This document shows positions 54,998 through 63,304 of a DNA stretch of 64,000 nucleotides, piece by piece. Where the stretch lies: assembly GCA_964510315.1 (NCBI GenBank), contig CAZEAP010000005.1, forward strand, positions 1-64,000. Direction: 5' to 3'. The stretch's first letter is position 1; each line of letters begins with the position of its first letter. Source of the stretch: CAZEAP01 sp964510315. Lineage in GTDB: Bacteria > Planctomycetota > Brocadiia > SM23-32. The translations under genes and the position numbers were made by a program. A model generated the notes under the pieces. That model had not been told where the DNA came from, did not search any database, and saw only the letters and a program-made list of their open reading frames with translations.

Positions 54998-55670
54998 AAC
55001 GCCCAGGAGAAACTGCGATCAATGGGTCGGCCGGGCCGCCAGCCGTCCTTACCTCGCGGTGGTCCACCGGCTGCGCTGCTTCGGGCTGGAGCGGGTTCCC
55101 CGGACGGGACCGGCCATCGTGGCCGCCAATCATCAGAGCTTCTTCGACCCGGTGGTTCTCGGGCTGGCCCTCAACCGGAAGGTGGTCTACATGGCGGCCG
55201 GTCCTTACTTCCGCGTGCCGCTGCTGGGGAGCCTGATGCGCCTGTTCGGAGCCGTCCCGGTGAAGGACAAACGGCCGGGGCACCGGCCCCTGGCGCGCCT
55301 GCTCCGGGCGCTGGAGGAGGGCCATCTGGCCGGCATTTTCCCGGAGGGCCACCGGACACCGGACGGACTGGTGGGTCTGCCGCGTGAGGGGGCCGCCTCC
55401 CTGGCACTGCGCACCGGCGCTCCGGTGGTGCCGGCGACCATCAGCGGCGCCTACGCCGCCTGGCCCCGGCATCGTCTCCTTCCTCGCCCCGCACCCATCG
55501 CCGTCTACTTCGGCGAGCCATTCCGGGCGGAGGGGGAGTCCAGCCGGCAGCGGCGCAGGGAGATCACCTGCGAGCTGATGCTCCGCATCATCGAAGGGCT
55601 AAAACATCTCGGGCGGCCTGAGATCGCGGCGAAGTCACGCCGGCGCCTGCTGGAGGAATATGCCGGGTGA
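54990..55670 (+). CDS. 1-acyl-sn-glycerol-3-phosphate acyltransferase-like protein
   Basis: This 226-aa enzyme of the PlsC family acylates lysophosphatidic acid or a related acceptor at the membrane. The catalytic HX4D is His48-QSFF-Asp53, and the phosphate-binding FPEG is at residues 117-120 (AGIFPEGHRTPDG). GAVPVKDKRPGHRPLARLL lies between. The C-terminal part has ISGAYAAWPRHRLLPRPAP. The GTG start follows GAGGGG and overlaps the transporter gene by 8 bp, so the two are translationally coupled. Haemolysin-like or lysophospholipid acyltransferases are alternatives in the same fold. Confidence 0.88.
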   Translation: MTETPRRNCDQWVGRAASRPYLAVVHRLRCFGLERVPRTGPAIVAANHQSFFDPVVLGLALNRKVVYMAAGPYFRVPLLGSLMRLFGAVPVKDKRPGHRPLARLLRALEEGHLAGIFPEGHRTPDGLVGLPREGAASLALRTGAPVVPATISGAYAAWPRHRLLPRPAPIAVYFGEPFRAEGESSRQRRREITCELMLRIIEGLKHLGRPEIAAKSRRRLLEEYAG

Positions 55671-55691
55671 TGGGCTTCCCGCAGGACCTCC

Positions 55692-56153
55692 TCACGCCTT
55701 CTGGAGCACGGCGAAAGAGCCCACCGCCGGCTGCTCCAGCTCGGCCCAAGCGTCGTAGTCCATCCTGATGGTCTTGTCGTGGGTGCCGGCCCGGAACACG
55801 ATCTCGTCCCTGTCGGCCAGGCTCTGATCCACGAAGGTCTTCAGCCCGTACTCGGAGCCGAAGGGCGGCTCCGCCCCGATCTCGCAGTCGGGGAAGAGCT
55901 TCTTCATCTCCCCCTCGTCGGCCATCTCCAGCTCTTCGCCGGCCATCTGGGAGGCCTTCTCGAAGTCCACCTTGTGGCTGGCGGGCAGGACGAGCATGTA
56001 GCTCTGCTCCGCTCCGTCCACGATGACCGGCTTGGCAAACTTGTGGCCGGTGACGTGCTCGGTGGCCGCCACCTCCTGGGCCGTAAACGCCTGCTCGTGG
56101 GGAATGACTTCGTAGTCCACCCCTTTGTCCTTCAGATACTTTTCGACCTCCAC
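55692..56153 (-). CDS. YbaK/ProX-type aminoacyl-tRNA deacylase
   Basis: This 153-aa protein is of the YbaK/EbsC/ProX fold, which edits mischarged tRNA in trans. Its pattern is a VDYEVIPHEQAFTAQEVAAT segment, KPVIVDGAEQSYMLVLPASH containing the catalytic-region Lys and Ser, and FGSEYGLKTFVDQSLADRDE near the end. The GTG at 56153 is chosen because AAGGAGG lies 7 bases upstream; a longer frame begins with non-family sequence. It is convergent with the acyltransferase gene 21 bp away. The tRNA species edited is unknown. Confidence 0.85.
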   Translation of the reverse strand: MEVEKYLKDKGVDYEVIPHEQAFTAQEVAATEHVTGHKFAKPVIVDGAEQSYMLVLPASHKVDFEKASQMAGEELEMADEGEMKKLFPDCEIGAEPPFGSEYGLKTFVDQSLADRDEIVFRAGTHDKTIRMDYDAWAELEQPAVGSFAVLQKA

Positions 56154-56306
56154 GATACTGCCTCCTTCCCCCTGAAGCACCGGAGAAGTACGCCCCAATG
56201 TCCATCTGAACATTTAAAATAGCGCACGTAGCGCCCGCCGTCAATCTTCGGAGGGGGACCAGGCAGTCCCCTCAGGAGCCCTGCATCCGGCCCCCGCGGA
56301 GCCCGC

Positions 56307-57176
56307 CTACACCAGGTTCAGCCCCAGTTCCAGTGCACAGTCACGGGCGGCGGAGAACTCCTCCCCCGTGATGGGACGGTCGATCTCGGGGTGCTGCCGG
56401 GCGTCTCCCACCGGCCGGTACTGGGCCATCACGTTCACGTGTGCGTTCGGGGAGACCTCCTCGGCGATGAACCGCAGTATCCGCCGGCTCTCTTCGGTGC
56501 CTCCCGGCATGACCAGATGGCGCACCAGCAGCCCCCGGCAGGCCACGCCGTCAGGGACGTCCAGGTCCCCGACCTGCCGCTGCATCTCCTTGAGCGACTC
56601 CCGCATGCGCTCCGGATAATCAGGCGCTTCGGTGTAGCGGTCCGCGCTCCGGGAGGACCAGAACTTGGCATCCGGCATGTAGATGTCCACCGTCCCCTCC
56701 AGCAGGCGCAGCATCTCCAGCCGCTCGTAGCCGCCGCAGTTGTAAACGATCGGCAGCTCCAGCCCCCGGCTCCTGGCTTGTCGCACGGCGTCCATCAGCC
56801 ACGGGGCCACGTGCGAGGGGGTGACGAAGTTGATGTTCTCGCAGTCCCTCCGCTGGAGCGAGAGCATAACGTCGGCAATCTCGGTTGGCTCCGACGTGCG
56901 GCCGCCGCGCCCGTGACTGATGTCGTAGTTCTGGCAGAATGCGCACAACAGGTTGCAGCCGGCCAAAAAGATGGTCCCGGAGCCGCCCCCGCCGACCAGG
57001 CAGGGCTCCTCGCCGAAGTGAGGACCGGCACTGGCCACCAGGGGGAGGGAACCGACGCCGCAGTAGCCTTCCTCCCCGGCCGGCCGGTCCACGCGGCACA
57101 GGCGCGGGCAGATGCGGCAGGGCGCGGCCATGCGGTAGGCCGCCTCGACCGTCTCCGCTTCCGGTTCCGAATGCAC
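56307..57176 (-). CDS. Radical SAM protein (pyruvate-formate-lyase-activase-like)
   Basis: This 289-aa protein has the radical SAM motif Cys74-x3-Cys78-x2-Cys81 (GCNLLCAFCQNYD), preceded by a Cys-rich N-terminal segment (CRICPRLCRVD and GYCGVGS) seen in COG1313-type proteins. NINFVTPSHVAPWLM and VDIYMPDAKFW are typical. It uses a [4Fe-4S] cluster and S-adenosylmethionine. Members of this group are poorly characterised. It is unlikely to be a sulfatase-maturing enzyme, which would be about 100 residues longer with a Cys-rich C-terminus. It is divergent from the xseB operon. Confidence 0.85.
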   Translation of the reverse strand: MHSEPEAETVEAAYRMAAPCRICPRLCRVDRPAGEEGYCGVGSLPLVASAGPHFGEEPCLVGGGGSGTIFLAGCNLLCAFCQNYDISHGRGGRTSEPTEIADVMLSLQRRDCENINFVTPSHVAPWLMDAVRQARSRGLELPIVYNCGGYERLEMLRLLEGTVDIYMPDAKFWSSRSADRYTEAPDYPERMRESLKEMQRQVGDLDVPDGVACRGLLVRHLVMPGGTEESRRILRFIAEEVSPNAHVNVMAQYRPVGDARQHPEIDRPITGEEFSAARDCALELGLNLV

Positions 57177-57198
57177 GGCGGCGCCCCGGGGGTTTGAT

Positions 57199-57227
57199 TT
57201 GGATTAGCCTCGGGGGTTCACTATAAT
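57199..57227 (+). promoter_or_regulatory. Probable sigma70-type promoter for the xseB-nadK-kor operon
   Basis: TTGGAT at 57199-57204 and a perfect TATAAT at 57222-57227 are 17 bp apart, in the only AT-rich part of the divergent region. The -10 is 108 bp from the xseB ATG, so a leader of about 100 bases is expected. Confidence 0.55.
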
Positions 57228-57334
57228 ACAGAGTTCGTTTAGCGGCAAAAGTCGGCCGGAGGGAACCGGCTGCCCGCCCCTCGATGCGGCGGGGCCGAAG
57301 CGTGCGCCGACCCACTCCAGCCGCGGGGCTGCCC

Positions 57335-57616
57335 ATGAGCGAGAATCGGAACACGGCGGGTCGTGAGGACTCCGAGCCCGCTTCCTTCGAGCAGAACCTC
57401 CAACGACTCGAACAGGTCGTGCTTCGTCTGGAGGAGGGCAATCTCCCGCTGGACGAGTCCCTGCAGCTCTACGAGGAAGGCGTAGAGGCCTACCGCCGCT
57501 GCCAGGAACAGCTTCAAAAAGCCGACCAGAAGGTGCGGAAACTCGTGGAAAGCCTGGAGGGTGAACTGAAAGAAGAGCCGTTCGAGCCTCCCGCAGATGC
57601 CGGCGAGGACACATGA
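57335..57616 (+). CDS. xseB: Exodeoxyribonuclease VII small subunit
   Basis: This 93-aa protein shows the XseB pattern: FEQNLQRLEQVVLRLEEGNL then PLDESLQLYEEGVEAYRRCQ and a charged tail. It pairs with XseA to degrade single-stranded DNA. No xseA is visible in the window. The ATG at 57335 is used; an upstream in-frame ATG adds only an Arg/Pro-rich piece. Its stop overlaps the nadK start by 4 bp (ATGA). Confidence 0.93.
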   Translation: MSENRNTAGREDSEPASFEQNLQRLEQVVLRLEEGNLPLDESLQLYEEGVEAYRRCQEQLQKADQKVRKLVESLEGELKEEPFEPPADAGEDT

Positions 57617-58446
57617 AGAAGGCCATATTAGTGGGAAACCGGGACAAGGAGGGGGTCCGGGGCGCCCTCGACCGGGTGGAGGACTGGCTGTCCCGGCACC
57701 TGGAGGTCCGGTTCGAGCCGAAGATGGAGGACCTCGAAGAAGCGGGAGAGGCGGACTTCGCGCTGGTGCTGGGCGGGGATGGCTCCGTGCTGAGTGCAGC
57801 CCGCCGGCTCGCCCCCCTCGGCCTGCCCCTGCTGGGCATCAACGTGGGGAAGTTCGGCTTCCTGACGGAGGGAGCCGCCGAGAACTTCGAGGACGTCCTC
57901 ACGGACGTGCTGGAGGGGCGCTTCGAAGTTGCCGAACGGATCATGCTCCACTGCACGCTTTACCGGGACGGGGAGGCGATGCTGGAGACGCCCGGCCTGA
58001 ACGACGCCGTCGTCTCGCGCACGGCGCTCTCCCGCATCATGACCATCGACCTCCGGGTGAACGGAGACCGGGTGACCACCTACCGGGCGGACGGCCTCAT
58101 CGTGTCCACCCCGGTGGGCTCGACCGCCCACAGCCTCGCGGCCGGCGGCCCCATCATGCATCCGGAAATGGGCGCCCTGCTGGTGACGCCGATCTGTCCG
58201 CACACCCTCAGCAACCGCCCGCTGCTGCTGCCGTCGAACGCGACGCTGACGATATCCACGCCCGATTTCGCCGAGCCGCCGGCACTGACGGTGGACGGGC
58301 AGGTTTCCCAGACACTCACCGAGACCGATCGGGTGGAGTTAAAGCGCTTCGAGAAGCCCCTGCTGCTCATCCGCACGGGCCGCAACACGTTCTTCGAGAC
58401 GCTCCGCAACAAGCTGGACTGGAGAGGGCAGCCACGATATGTCTGA
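57613..58446 (+). CDS. nadK: NAD kinase
   Basis: This 277-aa enzyme phosphorylates NAD to NADP. The ATP-binding GGDG is at residues 54-57 (LVLGGDGSVL). GINVGKFGFLTEG, GLNDAVVSRTALSR and ADGLIVSTPVGSTAHSLAAG are the diagnostic motifs in order. The ATG overlaps xseB by 4 bp, and the stop overlaps korD by 8 bp, so xseB, nadK and the kor genes are one unit. A start with this overlap and typical length makes the call firm. Confidence 0.95.
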   Translation: MKKAILVGNRDKEGVRGALDRVEDWLSRHLEVRFEPKMEDLEEAGEADFALVLGGDGSVLSAARRLAPLGLPLLGINVGKFGFLTEGAAENFEDVLTDVLEGRFEVAERIMLHCTLYRDGEAMLETPGLNDAVVSRTALSRIMTIDLRVNGDRVTTYRADGLIVSTPVGSTAHSLAAGGPIMHPEMGALLVTPICPHTLSNRPLLLPSNATLTISTPDFAEPPALTVDGQVSQTLTETDRVELKRFEKPLLLIRTGRNTFFETLRNKLDWRGQPRYV

Positions 58447-58687
58447 AGAATTCCAGGTGAAAATCGATCCCCGCTTCTGCAAAGGATGTGCCCTCTGCGT
58501 GGAGTTCTGCCCGCAGGACAAGCTGCGCATCCGCCGGAAGCCGAACAAGAAGGGGATCCAGATTGCCGAGGTCCGAGAAGAGATCGAATGCACCGGCTGC
58601 ATGCGGTGTGCGGTGATCTGCCCGGACGCCGCCGTAGAGATAACCGGGGTCAAGCAGAAGGTAGCCACCAGGTCGGGGTCGCGGTAA
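58439..58687 (+). CDS. korD: 2-oxoacid:ferredoxin oxidoreductase delta subunit (2x[4Fe-4S] ferredoxin)
   Basis: This 82-aa ferredoxin-like subunit has Cys14/17/20/24 (CKGCALCVEFC) and Cys51/54/57/61 (CTGCMRCAVIC), two [4Fe-4S] sites. In KGOR/VOR complexes it passes electrons from the TPP-bound intermediate to soluble ferredoxin. It overlaps nadK by 8 bp and lies 4 bp before korA. The name could equally be vorD; the genes around it show it is part of a 2-oxoacid:ferredoxin oxidoreductase. Confidence 0.9.
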   Translation: MSEEFQVKIDPRFCKGCALCVEFCPQDKLRIRRKPNKKGIQIAEVREEIECTGCMRCAVICPDAAVEITGVKQKVATRSGSR

Positions 58688-58691
58688 ACCG

Positions 58692-59777
58692 ATGGCTGAA
58701 GAGGGCGCCAGAGTCCTGATGTCGGGCAACGAGACGGCCGGAGAGGCGGCCATCCGGGCCGGATGCCGTTTCTACGCCGGCTACCCGATAACCCCTCAGA
58801 ACAAGCTAACCGCCTTCATGGCCGATCAGCTTCCCCTGCGGGACGGCACTTTCGTGCAGGCCGAGAGCGAGCTGGCCGCCATCAATATGCTCTACGGGGC
58901 CAGCGCGGCCGGCGCCCGATGCATGACCTCCTCCAGCAGCCCCGGGATCAGCCTGAAGCAGGAAGGCATCTCCTACCTGGCCGGCAGCGAACTGCCCGCC
59001 GTCATCATCAACGTCCAGCGTGGCGGCCCCGGACTCGGCAACATCGCGCCCGCTCAGGGTGACTACTTTCAGGCCACCCGCGGGGGTGGACACGGCGATT
59101 ACCGATGTGTCGTTCTCGCACCCTACAGCGTCCAGGAGTTCGGTGACCTGACTTACCTGGCCTTCGACCTGGCCGACACCTATCGCAACCCCGTCATCGT
59201 GCTGAGCGACGGCATGATCGGGCAGATGATGGAGGGGGTGTGCCTCGATCACCTGCCCGAGCCCGCGCCCCCGGAGAAGCCGTGGGCACTGACCGGAGAG
59301 CCCGGCCGAAGTCGCAGACTGGTGAAGTCCTTCCACCACCTGGTCACCGACATGGAGCAGTTCCACCACCACTTCCTGGGCAAGTACCGCACGATCCAGC
59401 AGGAAGAGGTCCGCTGGGAGCGCACCGGGCCGGAGGACGCTGAGCTTCTGCTGGTGGCCTACGGCACCAGCGCCCGCATCTGCCGACAGGTGGTGGAGAA
59501 CCCCCCCGGGGAACTGCCCGGAAAGGTAGCCCTCTTCCGTCCGATCACTCTCTGGCCCTTCCCCTCGGAGCAGCTCGCCCGGCTGGCCCGGCGGGTGAGC
59601 GGCATCCTGGTGGTGGAGATGAGCGCGGGCCAGCTTGTGGAAGACGTCCGATTGGCCGTGGAAGGCGCCTGCCCGGTGGAGCTGCTGGCCTGCCTGGGCG
59701 GCCGGATCCCGGAGGCCGCAGGGGTCGTGGAGAAACTGACCGGCGAGTTCGCGCCCCGAAGAATGAGAAGAAAATGA
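58692..59777 (+). CDS. korA: 2-oxoacid:ferredoxin oxidoreductase alpha subunit
   Basis: This 361-aa subunit has the pyrimidine-binding fold of the KGOR/VOR alpha chain: MSGNETAGEAAIRAGCRFYA and GYPITPQNKLTAFMADQL open it, VQAESELAAINMLYGASAAG follows, and VQRGGPGLGNIAPAQGDYFQ is the typical middle motif. The C-terminal part carries EMSAGQLVEDVRLAVEG. The complex converts a 2-oxoacid (2-oxoglutarate or a branched-chain oxoacid) and CoA to the acyl-CoA, CO2 and reduced ferredoxin, and can run backwards for CO2 fixation. The ATG is 4 bp after korD; the stop overlaps korB by 4 bp. Confidence 0.93.
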   Translation: MAEEGARVLMSGNETAGEAAIRAGCRFYAGYPITPQNKLTAFMADQLPLRDGTFVQAESELAAINMLYGASAAGARCMTSSSSPGISLKQEGISYLAGSELPAVIINVQRGGPGLGNIAPAQGDYFQATRGGGHGDYRCVVLAPYSVQEFGDLTYLAFDLADTYRNPVIVLSDGMIGQMMEGVCLDHLPEPAPPEKPWALTGEPGRSRRLVKSFHHLVTDMEQFHHHFLGKYRTIQQEEVRWERTGPEDAELLLVAYGTSARICRQVVENPPGELPGKVALFRPITLWPFPSEQLARLARRVSGILVVEMSAGQLVEDVRLAVEGACPVELLACLGGRIPEAAGVVEKLTGEFAPRRMRRK

Positions 59778-60562
59778 GCCGAAACGACATCGACGCAACT
59801 GAAGTCCGGCACCTCTATCGCCGGCCCGCCTCCATGCTGGAGGTCCCCACTCACTACTGCGCCGGCTGCGGGCACGGGACCGTCCACCGCCTGCTGGCGG
59901 AGATACTGGACGAGCTGGAAATACGGGAACGGACCATCGGAATAGCGCCGGTCGGCTGCGCCGTTCTGGCGTACGACTACGTGGACATCGACTGGAGCGA
60001 AGCCGCCCACGGCCGCCCTCCGGCCGTTGCGACCGGTCTTAAGCGCATGCGGCCCGACAGCCTCGTTTTCACCTACCAGGGAGACGGCGACCTGGCTTCG
60101 ATCGGCATGGCCGAGACCATCCACGCCGCCAACCGGGGGGAGAACTTCACGGTTGTCTTCATCAATAACGCCGTCTACGGGATGACGCAGGGCCAGATGG
60201 CCCCCACCACGCTGGTGGGGCAGAAAACCGCTACAACGCCGCGCGGACGTGACAGGGCGACCACCGGCGGGCCCATACGTATCTGCGAGCTGCTGGACCG
60301 CCTTGACGGCCCGGCTTTCCTCGTGCGAACCACCGTCACCTCACCCCGGCGGGTTCGGCAGACCAAGCACTACCTGAAGAAGGCGTTCCGCTATCAGATG
60401 GAGAACGTCGGGTTCTCGCTGGTGGAAGTCCTCTCACCCTGCCCCACCTACTGGCGCATGGACCCCATCGAGAGCTACGACTACATCGAAGAGACAATGA
60501 CGGAGACCTTTCCCCTCGGCGTGGTTCGGGACATAGAGGCGGAGGCCGATGAACCAGAGTGA
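59774..60562 (+). CDS. korB: 2-oxoacid:ferredoxin oxidoreductase beta subunit
   Basis: This 262-aa subunit binds thiamine pyrophosphate. THYCAGCGHGTVHRLLAEIL opens the domain, HGRPPAVATGLKRMRPD follows and GDGDLASIGMAETIHAANRG with VVFINNAVYGMTQGQMAPT is the diphosphate- and Mg-binding motif. SLVEVLSPCPTYWRM is near the end. The ATG overlaps korA by 4 bp, and the stop overlaps korC by 14 bp. Together with korA it forms the catalytic core. Confidence 0.94.
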   Translation: MSRNDIDATEVRHLYRRPASMLEVPTHYCAGCGHGTVHRLLAEILDELEIRERTIGIAPVGCAVLAYDYVDIDWSEAAHGRPPAVATGLKRMRPDSLVFTYQGDGDLASIGMAETIHAANRGENFTVVFINNAVYGMTQGQMAPTTLVGQKTATTPRGRDRATTGGPIRICELLDRLDGPAFLVRTTVTSPRRVRQTKHYLKKAFRYQMENVGFSLVEVLSPCPTYWRMDPIESYDYIEETMTETFPLGVVRDIEAEADEPE

Positions 60563-61121
60563 AGAAGCCGGCCCGGGTCGGCGCGAACACCGCATCATCG
60601 CCGCCGGTTTCGGCGGCCAGGGCATACTGACGCTCGGCAGGCTGCTGTGCATCGCCGCCATGCGCGAGGGCAAGATGGTCACCTACATGCCCTCCTACGG
60701 CGCCGAGGTGCGGGGCGGCACCGCCAACTGCCAGGTCGTGATCAGCCCCGGAACCATCTACAGCCCACTGGTCGAGCAGGCCGACTCCCTGATCATAATG
60801 AACCAGCCCTCCTACGAGAGGTTCCGGGACGCCCTGAAGCCGGGCGGACTCGTGGCGCTCAACAGCTCCGCGGTGGAACCGGACGGAGCGACCTCAGATA
60901 TCGAATTGCTCCCCCTGCCCGCCGCCGAAACGGCCGCCGACATGGGCAACGCCCGGGTGGGCAACGTCATCATGCTGGGGGCGTTCGCGGAGGTCACCGG
61001 CCTGATCCGGCAGGAGAGCGCGCGGGAGGCGCTCCGCGAGGTCTTCACCGGCAGGAAAGCCGAGATGCTGGACCTGAACCTGGAGGCCCTGGAGGCCGGC
61101 GCCCGCATGGCCACCGGTTGA
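60549..61121 (+). CDS. korC: 2-oxoacid:ferredoxin oxidoreductase gamma subunit
   Basis: This 190-aa subunit has IIAAGFGGQGILTLGRLLCI near the start, GKMVTYMPSYGAEVRGGTAN and ADSLIIMNQPSYERF, all standard for the gamma chain, which stabilises the complex and contributes to CoA binding. It overlaps korB by 14 bp. It ends the operon; downstream is the osmoprotectant-binding-protein pseudogene 129 bp away. Confidence 0.92.
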   Translation: MNQSEEAGPGRREHRIIAAGFGGQGILTLGRLLCIAAMREGKMVTYMPSYGAEVRGGTANCQVVISPGTIYSPLVEQADSLIIMNQPSYERFRDALKPGGLVALNSSAVEPDGATSDIELLPLPAAETAADMGNARVGNVIMLGAFAEVTGLIRQESAREALREVFTGRKAEMLDLNLEALEAGARMATG

Positions 61122-61249
61122 GCAGCCGAGTCCCCCGGCAACCACCCCATCGGTACTTCGGCAGCTTTCCTTCCCTGCACGTAGCCGCCACAGTGCCCTT
61201 TCCGGAGGCAGGACAGGCAACCGTGTCCGGCTTCAGGGGGAGAGGGGCA

Positions 61250-61906
61250 ATGCGATCCGTTCGGAGGACCAAGGCGGCCGCTTCTCTGCTTCTAAATGCC
61301 CTGCTGCCTGGCGGGGGCCGTGGTGAGCAACCCGGGCAACCCGGCGCTGAGGGCGGCTCCGCAGAGCGGCCTCCCGTCGTGGCGGGCTCAAAGATCGACG
61401 TGCTCTGTAGAAAGCATCCATCGGCACTCAAAACGGCCCGGGGCCTGCCACGCCGTCATGCTGAGGCGCCTTCTCTTCAGGCGCCGAACGCATCTCGCCG
61501 TTCTGCTGCGCCGGACTTTACCGCTCGGCCGTCTCGCGTGCCGGCGATGTCCCTGCCTCCCGGCGGGCCAGGTGCATTGAACCGAACGAAGAGATTCCCG
61601 CCACAGGTGGATAAACTTCGCTCGCAGAAGATGCGCTCGCTCAGAAAGACATCGGGAGCGGTGCTCCGGCGGATGGCACATCATTTCTACAGAGCAAGAT
61701 CGACACCGAGGGGGCGCTGCTCGGCCAGATGATCCTCACAGCCCTGCGCGACCGGGTGCTGGAGGTGGACGACTCGACCGGCTTCGGCCCCACACACATC
61801 GTTCGCAAGGCCCTCCTGAGCGGGGAGATCGACATCTACCCGGAGAACACCGGCAACGGCGCTGTCTTCTTCGACACGGCCGACGCCATGGACATGTACG
61901 CGGTCA
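61250..61906 (+). pseudogene. Osmoprotectant ABC-transporter binding-protein gene, split by a MITE and 3'-truncated
   Basis: The first part, from ATG 61250, encodes a signal-like MRSVRRTKAAASLLLNALLP and then ERPPVVAGSKID, with AGAGGGG upstream. The reading resumes after the MITE at 61697: KIDTEGALLGQMILTALRDR, TGFGPTHIVRKALLSGEI and DIYPENTGNGAVFFDTADAM. These are the well-known N-terminal features of quaternary-amine (glycine betaine/choline) binding proteins. It ends in unrelated sequence by about 61906, far short of the usual 290 residues, and abuts the convergent exported-protein gene. Rejoining at AAGATCGAC restores the reading frame. Confidence 0.82.
61401..61696 (+). mobile_element. 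MITE-like element, copy 4 (most complete)
   Basis: This 296-bp element has perfect 13-bp terminal inverted repeats, TGCTCTGTAGAAA (61401-61413) and TTTCTACAGAGCA (61684-61696). The host sequence AGATCGAC is present directly on both sides (AAGATCGAC G| left; |AGATCGAC right), an 8-9 bp target duplication. It has no open frame of significance, so it is non-autonomous. Its sequence is shared with the copies at 16037, 35672 and 52708. Confidence 0.9.
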
Positions 61907-61952
61907 GAGCCCGTCCCGCCCGCCGGGCGTCGGCGCCCTCCGGGATGCGGCT

Positions 61953-63269
61953 TCACTCCTCTTCGCCGCCGGCCTCCTCCGGTGCGGCGCCGGTCCGCAC
62001 GCGCCGGACCCAGTACTTCTCCAGCAGGACGGCGGGGGACTGGTATCGGCCGCCGCCGGTTCGGCAGCGAGGCACCCCGAACTGGTAATAACCGTAGTCC
62101 CACAGCAGTCGCCGCGCGCCGTTGGCGCCCAGGTCCACGCGCACCCACCACGTGTCGCGCTCTTCCGCGGGACGGTCCGGGAAGCTCAGGTAGTCCACCA
62201 GCACCCGGTTGTTGGGGCCGCTGGGACCGATGGTCGTGCCCCGGATGCGCACCCTCTGTCCGGGCAGCAGTTGCGTCGCCTGTCGGAAGACGGTCGGCCA
62301 GGCGGGCACCCGGGAGACCAGGCAGGTGACCCCGCCGGTCGTCTCGAAGGCGACGTCCACGCCCACACGGGTGATTCGGCCGCCGCGGACCGCGGGAGCG
62401 GACTGCAGGCCTTCGGCGGCCAGGTTGGGAATCAGGTCTTTGACCTTGTCGGTGAAGTCAACGTTGATCCGCTCCCCGCCCCTTCCGGCGTAGCGATAGA
62501 CCGCCGCGGCGGAATACTGCCCGTAGGTCTTCGGGCCTTCCGAGAGGCCCTCCAACTGACCGGCCAAGCGGGCGACTTCGTTGGCCACCTGCTGAGGCGA
62601 CTTCGGCTGGATGCTGACCGCAAGTTGTTCCTGCTCGGTCTCGCCGTGGCTGCAAGCAAAACTCCAGCTCCGCTGCCCCCGCTGATCGACGATATGGGGC
62701 TCGCCTTCCCCCGGCAGGAAAACGCGGACCTGCCTACTGCCGGGCGGGCGGCCCCCCTCGCCCAGGAAAACCGAGTCCACCAGAATATACCTGTCCACCC
62801 CTCTTTGGCCCGCAATGGTGCCCCGAACCGTCAACGTCTGCCCCGCCTGCACCACGGGGCGGGGCAGGCGATCCGGCGCCGGCATCGGTCCATCGGGCGG
62901 CAGCCCGAAGAGCGTCCGGAGGGCTCGGGGGGAGGAACGCGGCACCAGGCAGATCAGGTCGGCCGACGTGCGGAACGCAAAGGCCACCGTGTAGCGCCGT
63001 CCGCCGAGAACCCGCGTCCGCTCGGCCGCCTCAAGCCGAACGACTCGATCGAAGGCGTCGCGGAACTCCACGTTCGGACGAACCCGTCCGCCTCGCTCCG
63101 CCGCCCAGCCCACCGCCGAGTACACGTCCTGGGCGGCAAGCGCCTTGTAGTGCTTTGCGGGAACCTTTATCTGGCGGAACTCCTGTTCCTCCTCTTGCGC
63201 GGCGGTCACGGGCACAAAGGCCGCCGCCAGTCCGGCCACGCACAGAACTGCACCTCGGAGAACGTGCAT
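61953..63269 (-). CDS. Exported protein of unknown function with an internal duplication
   Basis: This 438-aa protein starts with a clear Sec signal peptide (VLRGAVLCVAGLAAAFVPVTA, cleavage near residue 24 before QEEEQE). I recognise no family. The mature part is two similar halves (about 40-230 and 245-420). Motif pairs are FRTSADLICLVPRSS with FETTGGVTCLVSRVP, GQTLTVRGTIAGQRG with GQRVRIRGTTIGPSG, and YILVDSVF with RVLVDYLSF. The repeats look like OB-fold-type beta domains. It is probably periplasmic. The promoter-side gap to the next gene is 35 bp. Confidence 0.72.
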   Translation of the reverse strand: MHVLRGAVLCVAGLAAAFVPVTAAQEEEQEFRQIKVPAKHYKALAAQDVYSAVGWAAERGGRVRPNVEFRDAFDRVVRLEAAERTRVLGGRRYTVAFAFRTSADLICLVPRSSPRALRTLFGLPPDGPMPAPDRLPRPVVQAGQTLTVRGTIAGQRGVDRYILVDSVFLGEGGRPPGSRQVRVFLPGEGEPHIVDQRGQRSWSFACSHGETEQEQLAVSIQPKSPQQVANEVARLAGQLEGLSEGPKTYGQYSAAAVYRYAGRGGERINVDFTDKVKDLIPNLAAEGLQSAPAVRGGRITRVGVDVAFETTGGVTCLVSRVPAWPTVFRQATQLLPGQRVRIRGTTIGPSGPNNRVLVDYLSFPDRPAEERDTWWVRVDLGANGARRLLWDYGYYQFGVPRCRTGGGRYQSPAVLLEKYWVRRVRTGAAPEEAGGEEE

Positions 63270-63304
63270 CTTTTCCCTCCCTGCTTACCTGCCGTTGTCA
63301 TCTC

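Noticed and set aside
56307..57176. Sulfatase-maturing radical SAM enzyme
   Set aside because: Only one CxxxCxxC motif is present, the length is 289, and there is no Cys-rich SPASM tail; the N-terminal Cys cluster and motif order fit the pyruvate-formate-lyase-activase-like group.
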